From Deinococcus aquaedulcis (GTDB lineage Bacteria > Deinococcota > Deinococci > Deinococcales > Deinococcaceae): a stretch of 13,191 nt of DNA. Position 1 is the stretch's first letter. Each line of letters opens with the position of its first letter. The stretch is from assembly GCF_019693445.1 (NCBI RefSeq), contig NZ_JAHRBL010000040.1, forward strand, positions 1-13,191. Direction: 5' to 3'. The notes beneath the pieces are model-generated. The model worked only from the letters and a program-made list of their open reading frames with translations, was not told the origin of the DNA and ran no database searches. This document shows, piece by piece, positions 1-7,371 of the stretch. The position numbers and the translations under genes are program-made.

Positions 1-96
1 CCAACGATCACGCTCGTCGGCGGTTGAGGCTTGGCGTTGACGACGCAGCAGTTCGTCTTCATCTAAGTGCTTCAGAGGAATGATCGCTTTGATACA
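1..96 (-). CDS. IS630-like transposase, N-terminal fragment (runs off the window)
   Basis: The minus-strand frame from 96 to the window edge reads [17 protein letters not shown], then [15 protein letters not shown]. The pattern of acidic residues, then an Arg-rich helix, then 'ADERDRW' resembles the N-terminal helix-turn-helix region of IS630-type transposases, where the Trp is usually followed by 'LLxxG'. This is recalled family knowledge, not a search result. An in-frame TAG lies at 97-99 and there is no ATG, GTG or TTG between it and the conserved part. The start is therefore non-canonical (ATT or ATC), shifted from another frame, or lost. Codon use is richer in CGT, CAA and TCA than in neighbouring genes, which fits a mobile origin. 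The rest of the gene lies outside the window, so catalytic residues cannot be checked. It could be another small helical protein. Confidence 0.4.
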
Positions 97-120
97 CTAA
101 CTATACTTCAAATTTGTATC
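91..120. repeat. Inverted repeat GATACA/TGTATC, possible end of the insertion element
   Basis: GATACA (91-96) and TGTATC (115-120) form a 6-bp inverted repeat around an 18-bp AT-rich spacer. It lies exactly between the transposase-like frame and the truncated HEAT-like ORF, whose stop codon (108-110) falls in the spacer. It may be part of the insertion-sequence terminus or the transposase promoter region; on the minus strand the spacer contains TTGAAG and TATAGT. Six-bp repeats occur by chance, so this is tentative. Confidence 0.3.
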
Positions 121-359
121 ACCTCGCACCAGACGGGCACAGCCACCAGGGTCGCCGGGTAGACCGTGCCCTGATGCCAGATCTGACGCCAGACCCGTTC
201 GTACAGCGGCACCTCTTCCTCGGCGAAGAACCCGCTCCGCGTAGAGAATCCATACTCGCCCGGCCCGAGCTGAAGCATGGCCAGCAGCCAGTGTGCCAGC
301 CGGGGATCGCCGTAACACGACTGGCCCAGGAGTCGCTGCTCTTCCGGCGTGAACCTCAC
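108..359 (-). CDS. Short protein resembling the N-terminal part of a HEAT-repeat protein, probably truncated
   Basis: An 83-residue ORF with a GTG start at 359 follows the MATE gene by 38 bp on the same strand. Residues 52-75 ([15 protein letters not shown] then YPATLVAVP) match a motif I associate with large bacterial HEAT-repeat proteins, 'LYxxIWHQGTxYxAT..AVPFL'. In those proteins the motif is followed by many helical repeats. Here the reading frame stops seven codons after AVP, at the edge of the insertion-like sequence. The simplest reading is that the original gene was longer and the last few codons (VIQI, stop) come from the insertion. No signal peptide is visible. The Shine-Dalgarno sequence is weak (CAGG close to the start), consistent with coupling to the upstream MATE gene. 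A genuine short protein cannot be excluded. Confidence 0.55.
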   Translation of the reverse strand: MRFTPEEQRLLGQSCYGDPRLAHWLLAMLQLGPGEYGFSTRSGFFAEEEVPLYERVWRQIWHQGTVYPATLVAVPVWCEVIQI

Positions 360-397
360 TGCCTGAGCTTAGCGGGTGCCCAGGTGGTGGATCGCGC

Positions 398-1804
398 TCA
401 GTGGGCGGCCACGGTCTCTTTCCCCATCTGTTCCTGCGCCAGCCGCTCCCAGTTCACGCGGCGCAGGCGCCATTCAAAGATCGCCACTTTCACCAGTTCC
501 TCGGCGCTGCGGCCCAGAAACACACCCCACACGCCCAGCGGCGTGAACAGCCCCAACCAGATTGCCAGCGGCAGCCCCACCACAAAGGCGCCCACCACGT
601 CGCCCAGAATCACGCCCCGGCCATCGGCGGCGCCCGGCAGCACCCCGCCGCCGATAATCATGTTGCGCACCTTGGCCACCTGGGTTACCGCACTGATCAG
701 CACGCCGACCAGGGCAATGTGGTGCACCTCGGCGCCCACGCGGGGAAAGAGGGGGGGCACCAGCAGGGCGCTGAGAGCGAACAGCAGGCCAAAGCCGGCG
801 CCCGTCAGCAGGCCCGCGCGGCCAATGCGGCCCAGCCACAGGCGCGCGCCCGCCGCGTCGCCCGCCCCCAGGGCGCGGCTGGTAAACACGGTGGCCGCGC
901 TCATCAGGCCGAACGAGCCCACGATAAAAATGCCCTCCAGCGTGCCCACAATCTGGCTGGCCGCCAGCGCCTCGGTGCCCACCCGGGCAAACACGGCGGC
1001 GTACAGAAAACCCCCCAGGCTCCAGGCAAATTCGGTAAAGGCCAGCGGCGCGCTGATGCTCAGCAGCGGGCCCGTAATGGTGCGCCATGCCGCACGCGCG
1101 GGCAGGGCCAGGGCCGCCAGATGCCGGGGGCCGTAAATCTGATAGGCCAGCAGCGCCACCTTCAGCACGTTGGCCACCACCAGCGCCCACGCCGCGCCCA
1201 CCACGCCCAGCTTGGGCAACGGCCCCACGCCGAACACCAGCCCGTAGGCCACCAGACTTTCTACGATCACCGTGATCACGGTGGCCACCAGCGGCGTGCG
1301 GGCGTGCCCCAATGAGCGCAGGGCCCCGCTGAAAATCCAGGCGAGGCTGCCTGGAATCAGCGCCAGCATGGCCACCTGCATATAGGGCGTGGCGGCCAGG
1401 GTCACGGCCTCTTCCCCACCGGCAAGGCGCAGCAGGGGCTCGGCCAGTCCCACCACCGGCACGGTCAGCAGCAGCGCCAGCAAGGCGCCGGTCAATACGC
1501 TCAGCGTCAGGGTCTGGTTGACCCCAGGGCGGTCGCCGGCCCCCCAGCGGCGGGCCACCAGAATGCTGGTGCTGCTGCCCAGGGCGCCCAGCGTGACAAA
1601 GAACAGAAAGCTGAGGCTGCCCGCCAGTCCCACCGCTGCCACCGCGACGGCCCCCAGCGCGCCCACGATGACCTGGTTCACGAAGGTCAACACCAGCTGA
1701 ATGACCATCTCCAGACTGACAGGAATGGCGAGGTCAGCGATCTGCCGCGCCGGGCTCTTGATCGATTCAGAAGGGGACGGATTCAGGGCGGCTCCGGCAG
1801 ACAT
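398..1804 (-). CDS. MATE-family multidrug/Na+ antiporter
   Basis: This is a 468-residue integral membrane protein of the multidrug and toxic compound extrusion family, which exports cationic compounds in exchange for H+ or Na+. The N-terminal segment [20 protein letters not shown] followed by [18 protein letters not shown] is typical of MATE transmembrane helix 1-2. The mid-protein motif [13 protein letters not shown] matches the family pattern 'G.LRG.GDTRTP'. About twelve hydrophobic segments in two similar halves and a length near the usual 450-470 residues support a complete protein. I chose ATG 1804 rather than the upstream in-frame ATG at 1927. The first 41 residues of the longer form are not MATE-like, and AAGGTGG (plus-strand 1810-1816) sits 5 nt ahead of 1804. 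The gene is divergent from homocitrate synthase and appears co-directional with the short HEAT-like ORF. The substrate cannot be told. Confidence 0.9.
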   Translation of the reverse strand: MSAGAALNPSPSESIKSPARQIADLAIPVSLEMVIQLVLTFVNQVIVGALGAVAVAAVGLAGSLSFLFFVTLGALGSSTSILVARRWGAGDRPGVNQTLTLSVLTGALLALLLTVPVVGLAEPLLRLAGGEEAVTLAATPYMQVAMLALIPGSLAWIFSGALRSLGHARTPLVATVITVIVESLVAYGLVFGVGPLPKLGVVGAAWALVVANVLKVALLAYQIYGPRHLAALALPARAAWRTITGPLLSISAPLAFTEFAWSLGGFLYAAVFARVGTEALAASQIVGTLEGIFIVGSFGLMSAATVFTSRALGAGDAAGARLWLGRIGRAGLLTGAGFGLLFALSALLVPPLFPRVGAEVHHIALVGVLISAVTQVAKVRNMIIGGGVLPGAADGRGVILGDVVGAFVVGLPLAIWLGLFTPLGVWGVFLGRSAEELVKVAIFEWRLRRVNWERLAQEQMGKETVAAH

Positions 1805-1910
1805 GCCGCCCACCTTACACCGCGCTCGCCCGGGGCTGGTCAGCCAAATGGCACATTGACCGGCAGGGGCGTGGAGTCGCCACCTTTGCCTTGCATTTGA
1901 AAGATATTGA

Positions 1911-3152
<1,242 letters not shown>

Positions 3153-3191
3153 TACGGGACTGAAGTGATGCCACACCCGGCCAAGCCACCC

Positions 3192-3257
3192 GGTGGCCCT
3201 CTCACCCTTCCGTCGCTCCGCTCCTCCTTCCCTCTCCCACCAGGGGAGAGGGCAACA
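3192..3257. repeat. GC-rich interspersed hairpin repeat (REP/small noncoding repeat type)
   Basis: CCCTCTCCC (3230-3238) pairs with GGGAGAGGG (3244-3252) over a 5-nt loop. An upstream copy, GCCCTCTC (3196-3203), can pair instead with GAGAGGGC (3246-3253), giving two alternative stems. This arrangement, with a C/T-rich linker containing CGTCGCTCCGCTCC, resembles dispersed hairpin repeats found between genes of many GC-rich bacteria, including Deinococcus. It lies about 40 bp after the homocitrate synthase stop and might also end transcription, although no T-run follows. Confidence 0.6.
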
Positions 3258-3589
3258 CAGCAAGCGATCAGAAGAGAAGCCAGTCATGTTCAGCCCGTAT
3301 GAGCCAGAAGGGATATGCCAGCGCCGCGCGGCCGGGCGTGACCCCAAGTGAGGCGGGACAAGAGCAGAACAAGCCCCCCCACACCACGTCTGAGCTTTTG
3401 AAAGTAGAACCTCCTGGGCCGCACCAAGACCCCTTGCCCCCGTACAGCCCAGGTCCAGACGAGGCCGTCGTGCCCGAAGGGCGCGGGCCATTACGCTGGG
3501 GCGAAGGATGGCGTCGAGGCCGGACACGTCACTTGGTCGAGCAACCACAGCCAACGTCAGTAGAAACTCTTGCCCAGCGCAGCGCTGCT

Positions 3590-3614
3590 CCCCCTGCCCC
3601 TCTGGGGTAGGGGG
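3590..3614. repeat. Second GC-rich hairpin repeat
   Basis: CCCCCTGCCCC (3590-3600) pairs with GGGGTAGGGGG (3604-3614) as an 11-bp stem with one G-T wobble and a TCT loop, followed by a G-rich tail (CTGGGGGGTGGGGCC, 3615-3629). It is of the same general kind as the repeat at 3192-3257 but a different sequence family. Runs of G in the tail could also form unusual structures. Such elements are typically scattered through Deinococcus intergenic regions. Confidence 0.55.
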
Positions 3615-3763
3615 CTGGGGGGTGGGGCCTACGAAACAGAGCTACAACCAACGCCCTATGACTTGGCCCCGCACCCTCCCCAAAGGCGGCGTGACACTGG
3701 CAAAACCCCTACTTCCAGCCCCACCCGACCTGGATGCTCACCCAGGCCGCCCTAACCCGCTGA

Positions 3764-3955
3764 AGCGGAGAAGAACTATTTCCGCCGACATGGCCGCCGG
3801 ATGACCGCGCGACCTTTCCCCTCCAGGTCGATTCGCGCCCAGCCAGCCGAGTGCTGCAACTGCGCCGGCCAGCGGCGCTCTGCGTGCAGGCCTACGGCAC
3901 CCGTCAAGACCTGCGCGCCATGCAGCGGGCCGTTTCCGCAAAAATCAGGCCATGA
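3764..3955 (+). pseudogene. Probable gene remnant overlapping the PhzF-like gene
   Basis: A plus-strand frame open from 3764 ends in a TGA at 3953-3955 that overlaps the next gene's ATG (ATGA), the typical arrangement of a coupled upstream gene. It reads SGEELFPPTWPPDDRATFPL, then QVDSRPASRVLQLRRP, and ends in QRAVSAKIRP. It looks like coding sequence, but I do not recognise a family. There is no ATG in frame; the only usual start is a GTG at 3851 without a ribosome binding site, which would give 34 residues. The same frame upstream (3695-3760) also looks coding (NPYFQPHPTWMLTQAALTR) but ends in an in-frame TGA at 3761. I infer a decayed or truncated gene whose 3' end survives. Chance overlap in GC-rich DNA is the alternative. 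Confidence 0.35.
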
Positions 3956-4779
3956 CTGTCCCCCAGCCCTTGTCCGAGTCCCCCACGCTCTGCCGCGTCT
4001 TCGCCGAACCCAGCGGCCAGGGCGGCAAACGGGTCGCTGTGTTTCTGTCCCCGGTGGCGGATCCCCAGACCGCTGCGGGCCACAGTGGCGCGCCCCTGAG
4101 CGTCTTCGTGGAGGCGGCCGACCTCGCCCTGGTCCACCTGCGCGTTTTCACGCCCACGCAGGAGAAAGGCAGTTCAGACAGCGCCGCCCTGGCCGCGTTG
4201 AGCGCCCTGCACGCCCGGTCCCCCCTGAGCGACCTGCTGACCGTGGTGCAAGGGGCAGGCCCGGGTGCCGAGGAGCAAAGCGCACAGCTGTGCGGCGGCG
4301 AGTGGCTGCTGCGCCAGGGCGAGGTGGCCGCCACCCCCGTGACCGCCGACCTTACCCCGCTGGGCCTGGCTGGCCTGGACGCCTGGGTCGCCAGCACCGG
4401 GCGCCCCAATCTGGTGGTGGGTCTCCCCAGCCTGTCGGCTCTGAGCACCTTTGTCCCGGATGACCACCACGTGGCTGCTGTGAACCTCGCCACAGGCACC
4501 ACCGGGCTGGTGCTGTTTGCGCCGGGCGGGCCAGGCCGGGCCCAGGTCAGCTTTCGCGCCTTTGGCCCCCTGAAAGGCTTCTCCGAGGACGCCGCCAGCA
4601 GCAACATGCTGGCCTGCCTGACCGGGGTTCTGGCGCGCGAGGGGCGGCTCCCCCCCGACACCAACTTGCTGCGCGCGGCCCAGTGCAAACCCGGCCAGCC
4701 GGCCCGCCTGAGCGCCCAGTTCGCGGCGACGACCAGCGGCACGGAGGTCTGGGTGGGGGGCCGGGCTGAGGGGTTGTAG
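3952..4779 (+). CDS. PhzF-family (diaminopimelate-epimerase-fold) protein with degenerate active site
   Basis: This 275-residue protein is near the usual 260-300 of PhzF-like isomerases. The N-terminal strand LCRVFAEPSGQGGKRVAVFL (13-32) parallels 'VDVFT..PF.GNP.AVF'. VHLRVFTPTQE (61-71) parallels 'RIFTPT.E', FGPLKGFSEDAASS (204-217) parallels 'F.P..GI.EDPATGS', and VWVGGRAEGL (266-275) matches the family's last strand. The family's catalytic Glu (the 'LSETTF' motif; Glu45 in Pseudomonas PhzF) seems to be absent: the matching segment is APLSVFVEA (47-55). The 'GHP' motif is replaced by SSDSA (74-78). The Asp of 'EDPATGS' remains (Asp213). It may therefore be a non-catalytic or altered member. 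The start overlaps the stop of the upstream remnant, and no strong ribosome binding site is visible. It is followed by a terminator. Confidence 0.75.
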   Translation: MTVPQPLSESPTLCRVFAEPSGQGGKRVAVFLSPVADPQTAAGHSGAPLSVFVEAADLALVHLRVFTPTQEKGSSDSAALAALSALHARSPLSDLLTVVQGAGPGAEEQSAQLCGGEWLLRQGEVAATPVTADLTPLGLAGLDAWVASTGRPNLVVGLPSLSALSTFVPDDHHVAAVNLATGTTGLVLFAPGGPGRAQVSFRAFGPLKGFSEDAASSNMLACLTGVLAREGRLPPDTNLLRAAQCKPGQPARLSAQFAATTSGTEVWVGGRAEGL

Positions 4780-5111
4780 CAAGATGTTTTGCACGCCTCC
4801 CCTGCACATGTCACGGGGAAAAGCCATAGCCCTTCAGCCAGAGCGCATAGCCCCTGCCGTCAGCACCGACGCGAACGGTCGTAGAAACTGTTCTGACCGC
4901 CATTTATTTGCCCATCACTGCTCTGCATGGCGGACAAGGCAAGCCGCTCGCAGCACGCCAGTAAAACAGCCCACCTGCACCGAAGCGGGCTGTCTTTATC
5001 GCTTTGTCCTGCTCGTCATTGCCACCAAGCCCGACAGCGCCAGAGGTTCATTCATCCAGCGAGGCCGCGAAAGACCCTTGACCTCCTGTTCCTCACAGCC
5101 TCAGCGTGGGT
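4780..5111. other. Convergent intergenic region
   Basis: This region lies between two convergent genes. It contains the bidirectional hairpin terminator at 4966-4993 and a weaker inverted repeat, CCGCCAT (4897-4903) with ATGGCGG (4927-4933), over a 23-nt loop. Near-direct repeats around 4826-4856 (CATAGCCC twice) are also present. No frame here is a credible gene. Confidence 0.6.
4966..4993. terminator. Bidirectional intrinsic terminator
   Basis: ACAGCCC (4966-4972) and GGGCTGT (4987-4993) form a 7-bp GC-rich stem with a 14-nt loop. On the plus strand it is followed by CTTTATCGCTTT. On the minus strand the stem is followed by TTTTAC. This suits termination of both the PhzF-like gene arriving from the left and the secreted-protein gene arriving from the right. 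Confidence 0.7.
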
Positions 5112-6074
5112 TCAGAAGGTGTCACCCACGGCAAACCGCACGTCCACGCGGTTCAGGCCCGCCCCGCCTGGGGTGGCGGGTTCGGTGCGCGGCATCACCG
5201 AGAGCGTGGCGCGGCGCTCCTGTCCACCTTGGCGCGCCGTGAGCGCCACCGTCCACAGCCCCTCAGCGCTGCGTTTCGGTGCGGCCGTGGTCCAGCCCTG
5301 GGCCCGGAGTGCGCCCAGGTAATGGTCCAAGACCGTGACGGGCGCCTGCGCTGTGCGAACTGTGGCGTAGGTGGCATACGAAGAATCGCTGTAGCTGCTG
5401 CCGCCTGGGCTCACGCGGGCGCCAGCGGGTGCGGGCAGCGAGGGCAGCACCATGCCGGTGGCCCGCAGCGCCGCGAGGGGATGGCGGGACGGCACGCCCC
5501 GGCCCGGCGAGAAGTAGTTCTGATAAGCCGGATCGTTCCACTCCAGGCTGGCCGGGCAGAGTGCACTCATACCCGCGAAGGTGTAGACGCTGTAGACCAC
5601 CTGACTGCCCCCAGGCACCGCACTCGCCGACACCGCCAGGGACCCAGGGACCCCTGGTTTGCACTGGCTCTTGATGACCGTTGTTTCCCCTGCGGGTGTG
5701 CTGAAGGCGAAGATCCGTTCCCCTTCAGAGGGGTCATCGTACTGGTCACGCCACCCTTCCACCGCCAGGGCTTTATTGGCCGCCAGCTGCGCCGCTTCGG
5801 GCGTGGCTGTGCTGCGAACCACCACCAGCGTGGTTTCGGGCTTGACCACCGAACCCACCAGCGTCTGCCCAGGCAGGGTCGGCAGCCGGAAGGGCAGCGT
5901 GCTCGGAAGCTGCCCAGGCCGGAAAGCGTCGGCCGCGCTGACGCCGGCGGTGGCCAGCAGCAGGGCGCGCTCGCCTTCCGTCAGGCGCGAGAACAGGTCT
6001 GACCCGGCAGGTTGGGCCAGCGCGCTGCCCGCCAGAAGAAGACCCAGAGAGAATGCCCGAAAAGAAAAGGTCAT
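5112..6074 (-). CDS. Secreted protein of unknown function with two similar modules
   Basis: This is a 320-residue protein with a clear signal peptide: MTFSFRAFSLGLLLAGSALA, with cleavage likely after Ala20 (AxA). I do not recognise the family. Two segments look alike. Residues ~83-140 run from TLVVVRSTATPEAAQLA through a helix and 'EGW' to alternating beta strands. Residues ~235-295 run from YATVRTAQAPVTVLDHYL through 'AQGW' to beta strands (LWTVALTARQ, RRATLSVMP). Each therefore has strand, helix ending in (E/Q)GW, then beta hairpin. The first module region has two cysteines (138, 173) that could form a disulfide. I chose ATG 6074 because the signal peptide starts there; the longer in-frame form beginning at 6254 adds 60 unconvincing residues. 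No Shine-Dalgarno sequence is visible, and TACAGT 5 nt upstream suggests a leaderless message. It is convergent with the PhzF-like gene and divergent from rlmN. Confidence 0.8.
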   Translation of the reverse strand: MTFSFRAFSLGLLLAGSALAQPAGSDLFSRLTEGERALLLATAGVSAADAFRPGQLPSTLPFRLPTLPGQTLVGSVVKPETTLVVVRSTATPEAAQLAANKALAVEGWRDQYDDPSEGERIFAFSTPAGETTVIKSQCKPGVPGSLAVSASAVPGGSQVVYSVYTFAGMSALCPASLEWNDPAYQNYFSPGRGVPSRHPLAALRATGMVLPSLPAPAGARVSPGGSSYSDSSYATYATVRTAQAPVTVLDHYLGALRAQGWTTAAPKRSAEGLWTVALTARQGGQERRATLSVMPRTEPATPGGAGLNRVDVRFAVGDTF

Positions 6075-6079
6075 ACTGC

Positions 6080-6085
6080 ACTGTA
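6080..6085 (-). promoter_or_regulatory. Putative -10 box of a leaderless promoter
   Basis: On the minus strand TACAGT lies 5 nt ahead of the ATG at 6074, so transcription would start at or next to the start codon. This is the spacing of leaderless genes, which are common in Deinococcus. No good -35 element is visible at 17-18 bp. Confidence 0.45.
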
Positions 6086-6123
6086 GGCGCTGCCTGAACG
6101 GGATGCGAGCGAACTTGCGGCCC

Positions 6124-6140
6124 GCGCCAGGTATTGGCGC
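6124..6140. promoter_or_regulatory. Palindrome between divergent genes, possible operator
   Basis: GCGCCA (6124-6129) and TGGCGC (6135-6140) form a perfect 6-bp inverted repeat around GGTAT. It lies about 50 bp upstream of the secreted-protein start and 120 bp upstream of rlmN. Position and symmetry suit a repressor site, but GC-rich palindromes are frequent by chance here. It does not match the Rex consensus (TTGTGAANNNNTTCACAA). Confidence 0.3.
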
Positions 6141-6249
6141 CCTCCCCACTTCACCCTTTTCACCGTTCGGCCCTGAGGAGAGGAAGCGTACACGCCCCCA
6201 CCGCCTCTTTCTCCGCAGGACTTCACGGAATTCCCACCTGCGGCCACCG

Positions 6250-6255
6250 TACACT
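6250..6255 (+). promoter_or_regulatory. Putative -10 box of the rlmN leaderless promoter
   Basis: TACACT lies 7 nt before the rlmN ATG at 6263, and no Shine-Dalgarno sequence exists between them (TGGTCAC). The spacing predicts a transcript starting on or just before the ATG. The -35 region is poor; TTCACG at 6222-6227 is too far away at 22 bp. Confidence 0.5.
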
Positions 6256-6262
6256 TGGTCAC

Positions 6263-7294
6263 ATGGAGTTTCTGCTTGACCTTCACCCCGACGCCTATCC
6301 CCTGGAGGGATTCCGGCGCCGGCAGTTGCTCGACTGGGTCTTCGGGCAGGGCGTGGGCACCTTCGAGGCCATGACGAACCTGCCAGCTGCCCTTCGCACG
6401 GAACTGGCCGAAAAGTACCACCTTAACCCTTTCAAACTCATCGAAACCGTGCGCAGCACTGACGGCAGCGTGAAGTACCTGTTTACCCTGCAAGACGGCC
6501 GCCAGATGGAAGCCGTGTACATGCCGTACCTGGACCGCAAGACCATCTGCGTGTCCACCATGGTGGGCTGCCCGGCCAAGTGCGCGTTCTGCGCCACCGG
6601 GGCTATGGGCTTTGGCCGCAACCTTACCCCGGGCGAGATCGTGGCGCAGGTGCTGGCGGTGGCCGGCGGCGAGGGCATCGCCCCGCGCGAGATCCGCAAC
6701 CTCGTGTTCATGGGGATGGGCGAGGCCATGCTGAACTACGACCACACCATGCTGGCCGCACGGATCCTGTTGCACCCCCAGGCGCTGGGCATGAGCAAGC
6801 GCCGCGTGACCCTCTCGACGGTGGGGATCGCCAAAGGCATCCGCCGCCTGGCCGCCGAGGACGACCTGGGCATCAAGCTGGCGATCAGCCTGCACGCCCC
6901 GGACGAAGAAACCCGGCGACGAATCATTCCCACCGGACACGTGAATTCCATCGAGGAGATCATGGCCGCCGCCCACGACTATCAGGCGGTCACGGGGCGG
7001 CGCATCACCATGGAATACACCATGCTGCGTGGCGTGAACGACCACGCCTGGCAGGCCGAACTGCTGGCCGAGTTGCTGCGCGGCCTCGTCAGCCACGTGA
7101 ACCTGATTCCCATGAATCCCTGGGCCGGCTCCGGCTTTGAAAGCAGCACCGAGGAACAGATTCAGACCTTCTACGACATCCTGCATGCCCGGGGCGTGGA
7201 CGTCAGTGTGCGCCGCTCACGGGGGCGGGATGCCGGCGCAGCCTGCGGCCAGCTGGCGCTGAAACGGCCTCAGGCGGTCACGGGCGCGGCCTGA
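6263..7294 (+). CDS. rlmN: RlmN, 23S rRNA (adenine-2503-C2)-methyltransferase
   Basis: This radical-SAM enzyme methylates C2 of A2503 in 23S rRNA, and of A37 in some tRNAs in E. coli, tuning peptidyl-transferase centre function. The 343-residue protein carries the iron-sulfur motif [10 protein letters not shown] (101-110) with Cys103, Cys107 and Cys110. Cys96 lies seven residues earlier, matching E. coli Cys118. The C-terminal [11 protein letters not shown] places the methyl-carrying Cys at 328. [11 protein letters not shown] and STVGIAKGI are further RlmN hallmarks. ATG 6263 was chosen because [21 protein letters not shown] is the normal N-terminus; the longer in-frame form from 6134 adds 43 non-conserved residues. 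The gene appears to be leaderless. No terminator is obvious in the 77 bp before the next gene, so some read-through into the TPR operon is possible. Confidence 0.95.
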   Translation: MEFLLDLHPDAYPLEGFRRRQLLDWVFGQGVGTFEAMTNLPAALRTELAEKYHLNPFKLIETVRSTDGSVKYLFTLQDGRQMEAVYMPYLDRKTICVSTMVGCPAKCAFCATGAMGFGRNLTPGEIVAQVLAVAGGEGIAPREIRNLVFMGMGEAMLNYDHTMLAARILLHPQALGMSKRRVTLSTVGIAKGIRRLAAEDDLGIKLAISLHAPDEETRRRIIPTGHVNSIEEIMAAAHDYQAVTGRRITMEYTMLRGVNDHAWQAELLAELLRGLVSHVNLIPMNPWAGSGFESSTEEQIQTFYDILHARGVDVSVRRSRGRDAGAACGQLALKRPQAVTGAA

Positions 7295-7334
7295 AGTTCC
7301 CTCAGAGATGAGTAAGGGTTCCGAGAGACGTTAA

Positions 7335-7343
7335 TGCTAGGCT
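7335..7343 (+). promoter_or_regulatory. Possible extended -10 promoter of the TPR-SPOR-rex operon
   Basis: TGCTAGGCT (TG at 7335-7336, -10 TAGGCT at 7338-7343) resembles an extended -10 element and would start transcription about 20 nt before the start codon region. No clear -35 is present. No Rex-type operator (TTGTGA...TCACAA) is seen between 7295 and 7371, so autoregulation by Rex is not supported by this sequence. Confidence 0.35.
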
Positions 7344-7363
7344 ACGGGCGTTTTCCGCACATC

Positions 7364-7369
7364 AGGAGG
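7364..7369 (+). promoter_or_regulatory. Strong Shine-Dalgarno that leaves the TPR gene start ambiguous
   Basis: A full AGGAGG at 7364-7369 lies only 2 nt before ATG 7372 but 8 nt before an in-frame GTG at 7378. The GTG has the more usual spacing. Either start preserves the signal peptide (MKVTQHTK... or MTQHTK...). Confidence 0.6.
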
Positions 7370-7371
7370 CC

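Larger units (their letters stand above)
3153..3763. other. Long intergenic stretch with hairpin repeats, no convincing gene
   Basis: No frame here has a recognisable domain, a good ribosome binding site and Deinococcus-like codon use together. A plus-strand frame at 3299-3610 encodes a Pro/Gly/Glu-rich, featureless peptide. Minus-strand frames are interrupted or read straight through the hairpin repeats. The stretch holds two GC-rich stem-loop repeats (listed separately). The sequence between them (about 3260-3580) looks like neither of its neighbours and may be decayed coding DNA. Confidence 0.6.

Noticed and set aside
3299..3610. Plus-strand 103-codon frame in the long intergenic region
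   Set aside because: It is a Pro/Gly-rich peptide with no ribosome binding site, ending inside the second hairpin repeat; this looks like chance coding.
6071..7186. Long minus-strand open frame opposite rlmN
   Set aside because: It is a shadow of the RlmN gene, whose motifs and catalytic cysteines are unambiguous on the plus strand.
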